Source: Tricholoma matsutake (Eukaryota > Basidiomycota > Agaricomycetes > Agaricales > Tricholomataceae). Taken from it: a stretch of 64,000 nucleotides of DNA. Location of the stretch: positions 8,308,001 to 8,372,000 of the forward strand of contig AP026550.1 of the NCBI GenBank assembly GCA_026075535.2, read 5' to 3'. Under the pieces are notes generated by a model, which saw only the letters and a program-made list of their open reading frames with translations, did not search any database and was not told the origin of the DNA. How positions within the stretch are numbered: the first letter of the stretch is position 1; every line of letters starts with the position of its first letter. Below, one piece after another: positions 23,449 to 33,229 of this stretch. A program made the position numbers and the translations under genes.

Positions 23449-23874
23449 TGTAAGGGGACTAGGGGGGTGCCCTGTGTGTTTTTCCTATTTTTTATGTTCG
23501 TCCTATATTTTTCCCCACCTCATTTCCTTCTATTCTTCATTTTCTATGATTTTTCTGGATTTTATTACTAATTTTCCCTTGCTATCATGTTTGTACATGT
23601 TGACACTTTTATATTTAGAGGCGGAGTACCCCTTCCGACACATACCCCTTGGTATGACATCATTCGGCGGCCTTGATCCGCCTATCTCCGCCTTTTTCTA
23701 TTTTTAGGTTATATTTGATTTTTGTCGTCTTCACATATACTGGGCATCAGCAAGGGGATCCTTAGAGTTTTCTCTTTGGATTTCCCTTTGCTAGGTGCGC
23801 CCCCAATCCCTGTATTATGTAGCATAATTTTAACTTCGGATTTCCCTTTGCTAGAGGCTTAGGTTGCCCTTATA
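23449..23874 (+). repeat. Gypsy 3' LTR
   Basis: 426 bp, 98.6% identical to the 5' LTR by direct count (six differences). Followed by the TTTAC duplication. Confidence 0.95.
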
Positions 23875-23879
23875 TTTAC

Positions 23880-26800
23880 TGCACTTTTGTGAACAATGTT
23901 ATCAACATCCAAAGTCTCCGAGCTGATATGAAACCGCTGGACATGGATTGCATCCCACATTTGAGCTGTATTTAGCACAAGATCATCAGCAGCTCGGTTG
24001 TGAACTACCACTGGTCGTGTCTGTGTTGTGAGTTGCTGCTCTTGGTAGACATTTTGATGCCCTGTGGCCTTGCATTGACAGTACAAAGTAGATCCTGTGA
24101 GAATTGACTTCAGTCCAATGAACATGAGCAGGAAGACAATTACCTTTGGATTGGCAAGGGACCAGTGATGCAACAACTGAATTCTGGGCATCTGATACTG
24201 TTCAGCTGCATCCAATGCATTCACTGTTCGAAGCAGAATGAAATCAGCCTGATTACTTGGGTCGAAAACTGAGCTTTTGATTTGCACTATTTCATCAACC
24301 CAAGCCATTTGGTTTGAACCAATGTTTTGATTCACAAGAAAGAGCCCCCCGCTGAGCAAGTGGTGAATTCCATTTACTTGAGCAAAGGACAGTGTGATAT
24401 CATGTGATGGTGCATGATGATTAGAATGAACACTTTTGGCTGGGATGATTGCATTGAATGATTCAAACACCTCAGTTGCAAATAAAATCACTGGCCCAAA
24501 ACACCGAATATGATTGATAAGGTGTAGTAGAATGTGGAATTTTAACTTGTTGAACCAACGATTGGTCCATCGGGCGGTACAACAAAGGAAGTAATCAATT
24601 TTGTGAGTTAAGAGAGCCTAAGAATTACATGTCAGAATGTTCGCACCAACAGAATAGATATAAACTTGCAAGGTGAGAGTCGATATTTTGAATTTTGGGG
24701 TGCCATATAAGTGGGATCAGCTTTGAGAGTGCCACCCAAGTTTTAAAACAGTCCTTTGAGACCATGTCATAGATTACAAAGGGAGCCACTTGTGCCAAAG
24801 CCTGGAAATCACGACCAGTTAATGAACCCAAATACTGTACAAGAGTGTTGCCAACCAGAGGTGAGATACCAAGCCCAGATGTATCAAATGAAGAAAGGTG
24901 AGTAAACAATAGAGACTTCTTATCATCCTTATTCTTGAGCTGTAACTGAACTAGATCATGCCAGAGGTACTTCACAAAACTGAGGAGTACAACATGCAAA
25001 ATTTCAACTGGGGTATCCTGGTGGGGATCCAGACCTGTAGTGTGCAGATATGAGTATACAATGTTGATGCCAGGGCAGGTGGGTCAACTAACCCTTGATA
25101 TGCCACACAGGGCTTGTGATCTGGTCAGGCAGCTCAGCCAACTCATTGTCAAGTGTGGTTTGCTTCAATTCCCACCTGCATTTTTTTTTGTATGAATTGA
25201 ATAGGTTATCCAAAAAATGCATCTGGTACATGTCTTTAATTCCACTCTCAGTTCACATTTTCCTGACCTTTGTCTTTGTATCTAGAGTTGATGCCTCTTT
25301 GAAGTATGAGTGCAATTGATTGACTGTCTCATCTTTCTTCCTAGGTTCGCTAATCTGTCTGTACAATCAGTTCATGTTCATTAACACTGGGATCTCATGT
25401 TCTCATCACCTACCCTCATAAATGACTTAACCTGATCTACCATTTGCACCATAGTTTCCACAACTTTCTTTTTCCTCCCTTTACCTTTTGTAGCTTGTAC
25501 ATCACCTTCAGCAGAGGTCATGCTGCCAGTATCACTATGCACTGTGTCAGAGACATCACTCTCATTACCATCATTAGGTTGTTGCACAGAAGACTCGGAA
25601 CGTCCACGAGTAGCATTTGGATCTGGATCCGGTGTCCCCTTGACCCAACATGCCCAACAGAATAGCTTCCCCTGTAGACCTATGTGACAAGCAAATTCAC
25701 TTTGCATTGGATTGTCACCCAGTAGTGCTAGAACTGCTGGAATCACGAGCACGGGCTCACTGTGCTGGATATCCCAGGCCCAAATACCATGCTCCTGAGC
25801 CTCCCTGACAGAAGGGAATGACTCAGAATGAGAACAGATACCTTTTCGCAAATTGGGAAACTTACTCGAGCTGTTCAACAATGCCATCAAGCATTTCCAA
25901 GGGTGGCGCTATGTTGGATGTTGAAAGAAAATGAATGTTGTACTCTTTTTGTGATTGTTCATGGGGCAAGCCAGCTGGCAAAAATAGAAAACTGTTGTGC
26001 TCATTCCATTTCTTTGAAAGATTTCCAGACATGTCATCACAATACATCCATATGGGAAATGCAACGACGTGTGATCCCTGTGCTAAAATATGCCATTGAT
26101 TTCCAACAGAGGGGTCCATACATGTCCATGGTGTGTGTATGGATGTTGCAGGATCAAACACATCTGACTTGATGTTAGATGACAAGTATAGCAGCAAAAT
26201 ATGACTGACCAATGATCTTCGAGGGGCATGGGAGGTTATACAACAAGACAGCATCACTCTTTAATTCAATAAAATTCTTCATGAAATCATGTAGGGGTAC
26301 TTCATAGTCCTCATTCATAGTCACTCTCCAACCCGAAGACTCCTCTGTGTTCACAACATTGAGCTTCCAACATTTTGCAAACAATGCATTAACGCACGTA
26401 AACCACCTAACAGGAATGCAACATTGACAATTGCACAACATGGTAGGCTCATGGATAAAAAAGTTGTTGTCGTTGATACATGCCATGGGTGTCATCTGAT
26501 CAGCTGGAAGTTCATGCAGTCATTGGTCACCCTGTCAAGCTTCTTCAAGCCTGGGAGAGCTATCCTCTGGATAGAAGTGAAGGTGTGGGCGGACCTTAGG
26601 GTTGGCCATTTCCTGTTGATAATATGACTTCCTGGATACAAACAAAAGTTCTAGCATATGAGCAAATACCTGAGCTATGATTTGTGAGAGAGAATTCACT
26701 AAGTAGCAGTGCCCAAGTGCACCATTGTATGGTATACTTTCAACACCGCAGATCTTCTGGAAGGCAGCGTTGATGTTTTGCATGGCCTTGACAGATGGCA

Positions 26801-27655
26801 CATTGTTGACATTGTTGACCTTGAGCAACCACAGGAAAAGATCTAGTTGCCAGTGAGAAAATACTGAGCATGGGAGATGCATCAAGATGTCAAGGGTACA
26901 TGACTGTATTGTCCTCTGTGAGTAATGAGGCGACTCGGAGTTCACGAAATAGCAGACTTACTATTTTGTCTGGCCACAGAAACCAATTATGGGACGTATC
27001 TTGAGGATTGACGAATTGAGAATGTTTCTGTGGCTGCTCAGGCATATTGGAACTATCATTTTCATCATAAACTGGACAGATAGTGAATAACAGAGTGTCA
27101 GAGTCCCAGTATAAAAGTGAGTATGAAACCAACCAGCCCCAGTAGGTTCATGGCTTGCAGTGGAGCCGACCTCAGATCTCTCATCTAACTCATCCTCAGA
27201 AAGTTCATCGAGGTGGTCCAAAAGGCCCTGTGCAATAAGTGCAACACTGCGCTGTTCTGCTGATTGTGCTAGATCAGTATCTTCATTTGCTTCAAATAGG
27301 TTCCAGTCAAATGCGCTACTCCGTGGTGGTGAGAGTCCTTGACTTGTAGCCATGGGATATGGGTGTATAGAAGGACCAGCAAGGGAGGCAAGCAGATTTC
27401 GAAGACCATCTTTGGGTATGTCTGTCTGAGAAGGGACTGGTGGTGAAGGTTGAATCACATTGTGTGCTTGAGGTTGATGAAATTGTAGGTGGTTCTGATG
27501 TGTAGTGGACTTCTCATGTTTAGGACGGTGAAATAGTTTACGAGATTGCCCATCATTGCAGACCAAGCATTTGCTGTTGTGGTTCCATAAGCATCTGTTG
27601 AACATACCCAAACTGCCAGTCTTCGGAGTGAGCTATATTTAGATAGAGCAGTCAA
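23880..27655 (-). pseudogene. Large transposase-like protein of a family widespread in agaricomycetes, minus strand
   Basis: Read from 27.6 kb downward. An N-terminal Cys/His region (KCLVCNDGQSRKLFHRPKH) is followed by an acidic linker (LDELSEDELDERSEVGSTAS). Then come LPCSVFSHWQLDLFLWLLKV (26,880), MANPKVRPHLHFYPEDSS (26,590), YCDDMSGNLSKKWNEHNSFL (26,040), NIHFLSTSNIAPPLEMLDGI, VLALLGDNPMQSEFACHIGL and KLFCWACWVKGTPDPD (25,690), a Lys-rich linker, DPHQDTPVEILHVVLLSF (25,030), GRDFQALAQVAPFVIYDMVS (24,810) and FATEVFESFNAIIPAKSVHS (24,480). This order is that of very common, mostly unnamed agaricomycete ORFs regarded as transposon-encoded (CACTA/Plavaka-like); the exact superfamily is my inference. 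Several 25-60 nt introns are implied, for example near 25,050. The C-terminus lies at 17,615-17,827 beyond the Gypsy. Confidence 0.65.
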
Positions 27656-27880
27656 TCAACAGACCTCGTGGATCTAAGTGCTCAGTCATAATATCAACAG
27701 AATAGGTGTAGGCTGAGCTCCTTACTCGACCCAAATATGTATTCAAGAGAGTTAAGCTCTATCTGTCCATGCTCTTAACCCAGTTTCATATTTTTCAAAT
27801 TGCATTTGGGATGGCTAAAGGTTACACTAGATCTATCCAGAAGGTCAAGCCAAATATGTGCAACATGCCATCAAACCCTG
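27656..27880. other. Right end of the large insertion, no gene
   Basis: About 225 bases between the start of the minus-strand transposase-like gene and the resumption of Copia. Probably the promoter and terminal region of the inserted element. Nothing else recognised. Confidence 0.4.
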
Positions 27881-30065
27881 TTTATCTGAAGCTCTGGCCA
27901 TGAATACAACTGAACCCCAATAAGGCACCTGAAATGGCTGACACCTTTTGAGGACCTGAAAGAGGTCCACCCAGATCTAAACGATCTGAAGGTTTTTGGT
28001 TGCGGTGCATACATCTATCTACCCAAGGAAAAATGTCCAACCACATTAGCCCCTTGATCAGAGTTAATGACATACCTTGAGTTAGAAGATGGCATGAAAG
28101 CATACCATTTCATGTGATGCAATGGCACAATATTCATCAGTGCTACAGCACTATTTGATGAAATGTTGTTCCCATGCTGTCCCAGAGCTAAAACTCCTGC
28201 TAAGACAGACCTTGGTGATTTTCCACCTCCAGAACCAGAGGATGACGACCACTCATCTGGAATGGATGGCGATGATCCTATACTGCCACAAAATCTGCCC
28301 CTTCTTCCATCATCAGAAGATCATGATCATGATGTACCAAGTGAGCAAAAGGTGCATGAAGATGCAACTGATGCTCCTCCTCTGCCACCTCCAGTAACCA
28401 CTGAGGGCTTTTGTCCAAGACGTGATGATCAGCAGGAATGGCAGCAATTCCCCCATTGATCAGGCAGGCAGAGGAACATCCCAAACCATCCCGGCAATAC
28501 CTATGGAGAAAAGCAACTCCCCTCTGACATAGAGAGAGACATTGCACATGATCAATATTGGAAGAGATCTGTGGGTCAAGATTTGGATCATAACTGAACA
28601 CAACCACAATCTCAACAGCAAGAACTGGTTGCTGGACCCAGTTTGGCACCCCACGAGACGTCGATCTTCCACCTGATCAAAAAATGATCAAAAATAGATG
28701 GCTTTTCTCCATAAAATTGTACAGAAGAAAACAAGCCAGACTCGTGGCCAAAGGCTTTTCACAAGTCGAAGGCATTGACTTTGATAAGATCTTCTCACCA
28801 GTAGTCCACTATGAGACTGTACACCTCATGTTTGCACTTGCGGCTCTAGAAGGCATGTATGTATATGACTGGTCTAGACATAAAAACTGCATTTCTATAT
28901 GGCAAACCAGATGAGGAGATCTATATGGATCAACCTGAGGGCTTCAGACTCGAGGGAAACAAGCACAAAGTAATGTGCTTACGCTGAGCATTGGATGGCC
29001 TTAAACAGGCCTCACTAGCATGGTGGAAAGAGCTAGAGGCATTTATGCACACCAGCTCCAATGCCAGCATTTTCATACACAAGGATCCTAAGACAGGCAG
29101 CATTGTTATTGTGCCAGTCTATGTGGATGATGGCTTGTTCATGGGGAAGAACAAGAAACTTGTGGATAAAAAGAAAAATGCTTGTCTAAAGCATTGGGAG
29201 TGCCATAGTACTGAAAATCTTAGGCATGTGTGTCATCCAGACTGCAAGTAAAGTCAAACTTGATCAAATTAAATATCTCGCCAAAGTGCTGGAGAGGTTC
29301 AAGATGACAAATGCCAAAGTTGCCCCCACTCTGCTCCCAACTGGTTACAAACTGTCAGAAAACACAGAGATGCCAAATGTGGCTCTTAGATCAAAATATC
29401 AGTCTGTGATCAGATCTTTATTGTATCTGATGCTCAGAACACGACCTGATATCGCTTATGTGGTAATCAAGATGTCGCAATTCTCAGCTAATCCCAGCCA
29501 AGAACATCTAGACAAAGCAATGTACATCATGCGCTATCTGGTGGGAACCCAGAAATATAACATTGTCTACAATGGAGACAAATCTGAAGGGCTACAGGCC
29601 TTCACAGATTCTGATTGGGGAGCTGACACAGTCAAGCACTGATCTACAACAGGTTACATTGCTACTCTAGCAAGTGGCATTGTGTGCTGGCAGTCCCGTT
29701 TACAAAAAACTGTAGCACTTTCATCCACAGAAGCCAAATATATGGCTCTCTCTGACACTTGTAGGCAGATGGCATGGATAGAGTCCTTATTTGAGGAACT
29801 TGGATACATACTGAAGCACATACCAATCTGTGCTGATAATCAGGGATCCATCTTTATCAGATCAAATCCAGTTCAAGAAAGAAGGATTAAACACATAGAC
29901 ATTCACTACCACTACACCCATGAATGCATAGAAAATGACAAAGTCACAGTTGTTTTCATTCCTGGAAGTGATAATCCAGCTGACATGTTCACAAAGAACC
30001 TTGGCGCCATCCTATTCAGGAAATTTAGAGACTCTCTCAGAATTACTTTTGAGGTTCAAACTTAG
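27881..30065 (+). pseudogene. Copia pol: integrase C-terminus, reverse transcriptase, RNase H
   Basis: Starts with the integrase tail TPIRHLKWLTPFEDLKEVHP after a TGA (27,911) in the place of the Arg of NRTP, then DLKVFGCGAYIYLPKEKC and a Pro/Asp-rich linker (EPEDDDHSSGMDGDDPILPQ). The reverse transcriptase reads RKQARLVAKGFSQVEGIDFD (28,740), a one-base frame change, TAFLYGKPDEEIYMDQPEGF (28,890), ALDGLKQASLAWW (28,990) and the catalytic VYVDDGLF near 29,122. RNase H carries TRPDIAYVVIKMSQFS, AFTDSDWGADT, ALSSTEAKYMALSDTCRQMA and DNPADMFTKNL. TGA codons at 28,985 and 29,640 replace expected Arg (the second in R-STTGY). Ends at 30,065, just before the polypurine tract. Dead copy. Confidence 0.92.
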
Positions 30066-30084
30066 CTGCTTAGAGCACTGTGCA

Positions 30085-30095
30085 GTTTGAGGGGG
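30085..30095 (+). promoter_or_regulatory. Copia polypurine tract
   Basis: TTTGAGGGGG directly before the 3' LTR, the normal position of the plus-strand primer. Confidence 0.7.
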
Positions 30096-30360
30096 TGTTG
30101 AAATTAAACCCTGAGATACATGCTGCATACATGAGGCAATACATGCAGCATACACATGTTACTGTGCATACATGTGGTAAACACATTCCTGAGTCATGTG
30201 ACATCCTTATTATTATGTATATAAGGAGAACCTGTACTGTAGTAGGAATACAGTGTTCTTACCTCTGCTAACCCTAGCTGTAAGTCTAACTAAACCCCAG
30301 GTAGGTTGTAAGGAATGTGTAGTCTCTTCCCCTGTGCAGTGTATATAGTCTGCTCCAACA
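30096..30360 (+). repeat. Copia 3' LTR, 265 bp
   Basis: Begins TGTTGAAATT, ends CTCCAACA, and is followed by the AGGTG duplication at 30,361-30,365. Contains a palindromic stretch near its start (ATGCTGCATACATGAGGCAA then TACATGCAGCATA) and TATATAAGGAGAACC, a likely TATA region. Confidence 0.93.
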
Positions 30361-30979
30361 AGGTGCACCATTTTGGTTTATCACACTATCACCAGCTGAT
30401 TCCAAACATCTGTTGGCCTTGTATTTTGCTGGTAAAGTTGTGAAGTTTTGCCCAGCTTTGCTGAGTACTAATGATGATCATTGGTGTGTTATTGCAAGTA
30501 ACCTGGTTGCTTCAGTTAGAGTTTTCCACCATATGATATCATGCTTCATAAAGCACATATTAGGAGTTGGATCAAAGCATCCTGGTCTTTTTGGTGAGAC
30601 ATCTGCTTACTATGGCAGCATTGAGCAACAGGGATGCCTGGCACTCCACCTCCATCTTTTGTTGTGGATCAAAGGCTCACTTTCACCTGATGAAACCTGG
30701 AAAAGGATTTTGGACCTTACTTCAGAATTTTGTCAAAAACTGATCAATTATCTTGAGAAAGCTCACATTGGGGAATTTATGACAGGCAGTCGTGATCATT
30801 GCTCACATTGAACATGAAAGGTTGAGCCCAGATTATGTGGATCCATGTGAAACTATCCCCTCTCTGCCTCCTAATTACTGCAAAAAAAAATGTGGGGCTT
30901 GTTCTGCATGTAAATCAGCCAATGGCTGGTGGTCTTACTTCAAATCCAAAGTGGATCATATATTAACTCTCTCAAATAT
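30361..30979 (+). pseudogene. Helitron Rep, middle part with HUH motif
   Basis: Directly continues the N-terminal part: APFWFITLSPADSKH, then VFHHMISCFIKHILGVGSKH and PGLFGETSAYYGSIEQQG. The HUH nuclease motif is LALHLHLLLWIKG, with the two His codons at 30,646 and 30,652. KLINYLEKAHIGEFMTGS follows; a frame change after that leads into CKKKCGACSACKSANGWW, a Cys-rich segment. The HUH His pair binds the divalent metal for single-strand nicking. The frame is open over the motif. At 30,979 it is cut by the MITE and continues at 31,380. Confidence 0.9.
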
Positions 30980-31379
30980 TAGTGTTTGAGGGTCAGTCCA
31001 GTTCAGTTTTTTGACCAAAAAAGGTAAAGACTGCAAACTAAACCAGTCCAGGACCGACCCAGGTACTGCTAGAACTGAACTGGACCATCTAGGACTGGTC
31101 CTTTCCAGTTAAAAGACCGAAAAAGACCAGTTAAGACTGGTTCAGACCGATGTTTTGTCGTGAAATTTGTCGTATTAATATAACCCATATGTATCTTAGC
31201 AAATATTACCCGGACCTTATAACCACTGTACAGGGTTTTACAACATTTTTCAAAATGGAAAGACTGCTAAACTGCAAAAGACCAGTCCATAAATAGACCA
31301 CTGGTCCAGTCTTTTCTGGTCCAATTCAGTCCAATTTCGGGCTTTTTTTCGGTCCTATGGACTGGACCCTTCAACACTA
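30980..31379. mobile_element. hAT-type MITE, 400 bp, 8 bp target duplication TCAAATAT
   Basis: Flanked by TCAAATAT at 30,972-30,979 and 31,380-31,387. Ends are imperfect inverted repeats: TAGTGTTTGAGGGTC at the left, TAGTGTTGAAGGGTCC as the reverse complement of the right. Both the 8 bp duplication and the TAGTGTT-type ends are typical of hAT elements. The inside is packed with short subterminal motifs such as GACTGGTC, AGTCCAG and ACCAGT in both orientations, possible transposase binding sites. No coding capacity. Removal closes the Helitron frame (LTLSNI then HTCSS). Confidence 0.9.
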
Positions 31380-31935
31380 TCAAATATTCACACTTGCTCC
31401 AGCACTTTAAAGAAGGATCGCACTCAAGATATGTGTCGTCAGTACACTGGTTGCTTAGACAACATTTGGGGTAGATGTAAGGCTCATTTCCCTGGCCACT
31501 CTTCATCAAATCAGTTGTGGATTTGGCAACAGGTACCTTGTCCATTAAGAAACATGAGCCATGGATGAACACAATTGCACCTGTTATCATGGTTGCAATA
31601 CAGATGTTACTAGTCTCAGGTCTGGAACTGCAATTGAGGGTGTTCTTTCATACTGCACCAATTACATTACAAAACCAGGTTTAAAGACATGGACAATATT
31701 TTGAGGCAATCAGAGCTGTTCTCCAGAAAAATGTTACCATCATTGGGTCCTCCATTCTGCGCTGTGAAAAGGCTTGGCAACTGATGACAAAACTAGTCAA
31801 CAACATTGGAACAAAAATGGAATTGGGTTCCCCAATGATTGGTGATATGGACAGTGCACAGCCACTATTGCAGAGCTTGAAATTCTTTAAGACAAATTGG
31901 GAAGTCATCTGCCAAAAGTCCTGTTTTCTATGAAA
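31380..31935 (+). pseudogene. Helitron Rep, part with the two catalytic tyrosines
   Basis: Continues HTCSSTLKKDRTQDMCRQYT and CLDNIWGRCKAHFP, then after frame changes KHEPWMNTIAPV and the Y2 motif SYCTNYITKPGLKTW with Tyr codons at 31,651 and 31,663. Relatives have Y-x3-Y-x2-K here, so both tyrosines that form the covalent link to DNA are kept. The following helical segment reads NVTIIGSSILRCEKAWQLMT and MELGSPMIGDMDSA. Coding similarity is lost after about 31,935. No helicase domain follows, so the element is truncated here. Confidence 0.85.
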
Positions 31936-32316
31936 TGATTGCATCAGTGAATCAAAATTTTTTTGTCATCACCCTGTATAGCAGTTGAAATACAAGTAAA
32001 TAGCCTAAAATGCCCAGTGTTTCCACATTGGTTTACAGCTCCTAGATAATGGTATGTATATCACAGTCACGTTTCGGAAACATCGCCTTATTTTTCCTTC
32101 TACCTTAACAATACATTGTTGCATCGAATGGGAGATTCCAACAAATCTATGTAACATGGTATTATTTATCCAAACTTCATTTACTGCAGAGAGCAGGTAG
32201 AACACTACATTGGGGAGGCTGCCCAGCATTCAACTATATTGGTTGTCTTATGGCATGCTTTTGGTCATAGCACTCCTGACCTTTTGAGAATACATGGAGC
32301 AAGAGAAGGTACCAAC
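31936..32316. other. No recognised gene
   Basis: Stops in all frames beyond short stretches. It could be decayed Helitron sequence; I see no Rep or helicase motif and no Helitron 3' terminus. Confidence 0.4.
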
Positions 32317-32750
32317 CCAGCATGGAGTCAACAAACGTCGACCTCTGGGATTATGCGTCTTTCAAGGAGTAAAGTCCATACCACAGAGTGGTATGGAAGT
32401 CATGTTGGGACAATCACATCAAGCTGCCTCGCCATGTCTGATGCTGCTGGCTTTTTGAATCTACACTGTTTTCTAATAGGTGCATACTCTTATTGAACAT
32501 CCAAATTATTGTCTCAGTCCTCATGCACTTTCAAGATGGAGCATGCAGCATATCTTGCTGCTCCCCGCACGGAGTCAACAATCGTCAACCTCCAGGATTA
32601 TGCGTCTTTCAAGGAGTAAACTCCATTCCACAGAGCAGTATGGAGTCGCATTGGGATGATCACATCAAGCTGCCTCACTATGTCTGATGCTTCTAGCTTT
32701 TTGAATCTCCATTGTCTTCTAATAGGTGTGTATCTTAGTGAACATCCGCA
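32317..32750 (+). repeat. Direct duplication, two copies of about 187 bp, 247 bp apart
   Basis: 32,317-32,505 and 32,564-32,750 share GGATTATGCGTCTTTCAAGG, CACAGAG..GTATGGA, ATCACATCAAGCTGCCTC and TCTAATAGGTG. Similarity is about 80-85% by eye. Nature unknown. Confidence 0.7.
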
Positions 32751-33229
32751 TGCAGTGAATCAATGAGCCCTGTTTCTTAGGAATGTCACTAGGGTGCAGA
32801 AGAAGCAGGGTTTCAATCGACTATATGACACATAGGTTTCGGGTAGCAGCTGAAGTAAGGTGCCTACTCACTCCTTCCTGTCTTATAGCTCAAGGTGACA
32901 TCACCTTGAAGATGGCTCCACATCTTTATGAGTTACCAGTGTCCTTACCATCAGGTCCCTCCTAGCTGTTGCAGCTTACATGTTGCACCTCAAATTTTTG
33001 TTCACATTTTATTAAACACATAGATTTCTGGTCTTTAGTATAGGTTGAGTAGTAGTATCTAGGTAGTATGTGTTAAAGCCAGCTCTCGTGCTGCCCACTG
33101 GTTTACTAGCTTAGCAACAGAGGATCCAGGGCAGGATTGCCCCTGCACTGCAACTGGGCACCCACCGAACACTTTGCTAGGGGTGCAGAACATCAGTAGA
33201 AGCACTGGGGGTGCAAGCGAATGCGGTCA
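32751..33229. other. No recognised gene
   Basis: A short plus-strand open stretch (32,783-32,965) has no family resemblance. A GCCCACTGG/CCACC-rich part near 33,090-33,170 shows nothing clear. Confidence 0.4.

Larger units (their letters stand above)
17828..23874 (+). mobile_element. Ty3/Gypsy chromovirus, young insertion
   Basis: Two 426 bp LTRs (17,828-18,253 and 23,449-23,874) differ at six positions only. The target duplication is TTTAC (17,823-17,827 and 23,875-23,879). LTR ends TGTAAGG and CCTTATA form a nearly perfect terminal inversion. The internal part encodes Gag with a CCHC knuckle, protease, reverse transcriptase, RNase H, integrase and a C-terminal chromodomain, the layout of fungal chromoviruses. 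It lies in the transposase-like gene read from the opposite strand. About five stop codons and one frame change inactivate it despite its youth. Confidence 0.95.
14041..27870. mobile_element. About 13.8 kb DNA-transposon-like segment inserted in the Copia integrase
   Basis: The Copia integrase stops at EHATYLH (about 14,030) and continues at N-R-TPIRHLKW (about 27,905; the Arg is now TGA). The segment between holds a large minus-strand transposase-like gene, a second minus-strand gene, and a Gypsy element. The outer ends carry CATGGGCAG (left) and the inverse of CATGGCCAG (right), a weak terminal inversion. I could not settle the exact target duplication. Without the Gypsy (6,052 bp including duplication) the segment is about 7.8 kb. 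It may be one CACTA-like element or more than one insertion. Confidence 0.6.
9152..30360 (+). mobile_element. Copia-type LTR retrotransposon inserted in the Helitron, itself split by three insertions
   Basis: LTRs starting TGTTGAAATT and ending CTCCAACA lie at 9,152-10,568 (interrupted) and 30,096-30,360. The target duplication AGGTG is perfect (9,147-9,151 and 30,361-30,365), and removing the element restores the Helitron frame (..YSKG then APFWFITLS). Domain order gag, protease, integrase, reverse transcriptase, RNase H identifies Copia (Pseudoviridae-like order). Own sequence adds up to about 5.5 kb; the rest of the 21.2 kb is nested insertions at 9,230-10,363, 11,342-12,090 and about 14,041-27,870. 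All coding parts carry stops or frameshifts, so the element is dead. Confidence 0.92.
7352..31935 (+). mobile_element. Helitron (rolling-circle transposon), split by nested insertions
   Basis: Three plus-strand segments (7,352-9,146, 30,361-30,979 and 31,380 to about 31,935) read as one continuous Helitron Rep protein once a Copia element (9,152-30,360) and a MITE (30,980-31,379) are removed. Both catalytic signatures are present: the HUH motif and the two-tyrosine motif. The Pif1-type helicase domain expected downstream is not seen, so the element is truncated near 31.94 kb. Helitron termini (5' TC and 3' CTRR after a hairpin) could not be located. Boundaries are therefore those of recognised coding sequence only. 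Confidence 0.8.

Noticed and set aside
14041..27870. Exact terminal inverted repeats and target duplication of the 13.8 kb insertion
   Set aside because: CATGGGCAG and CATGGCCAG are suggestive, but the Copia frame cannot be rejoined exactly at these points, so the ends stay open.
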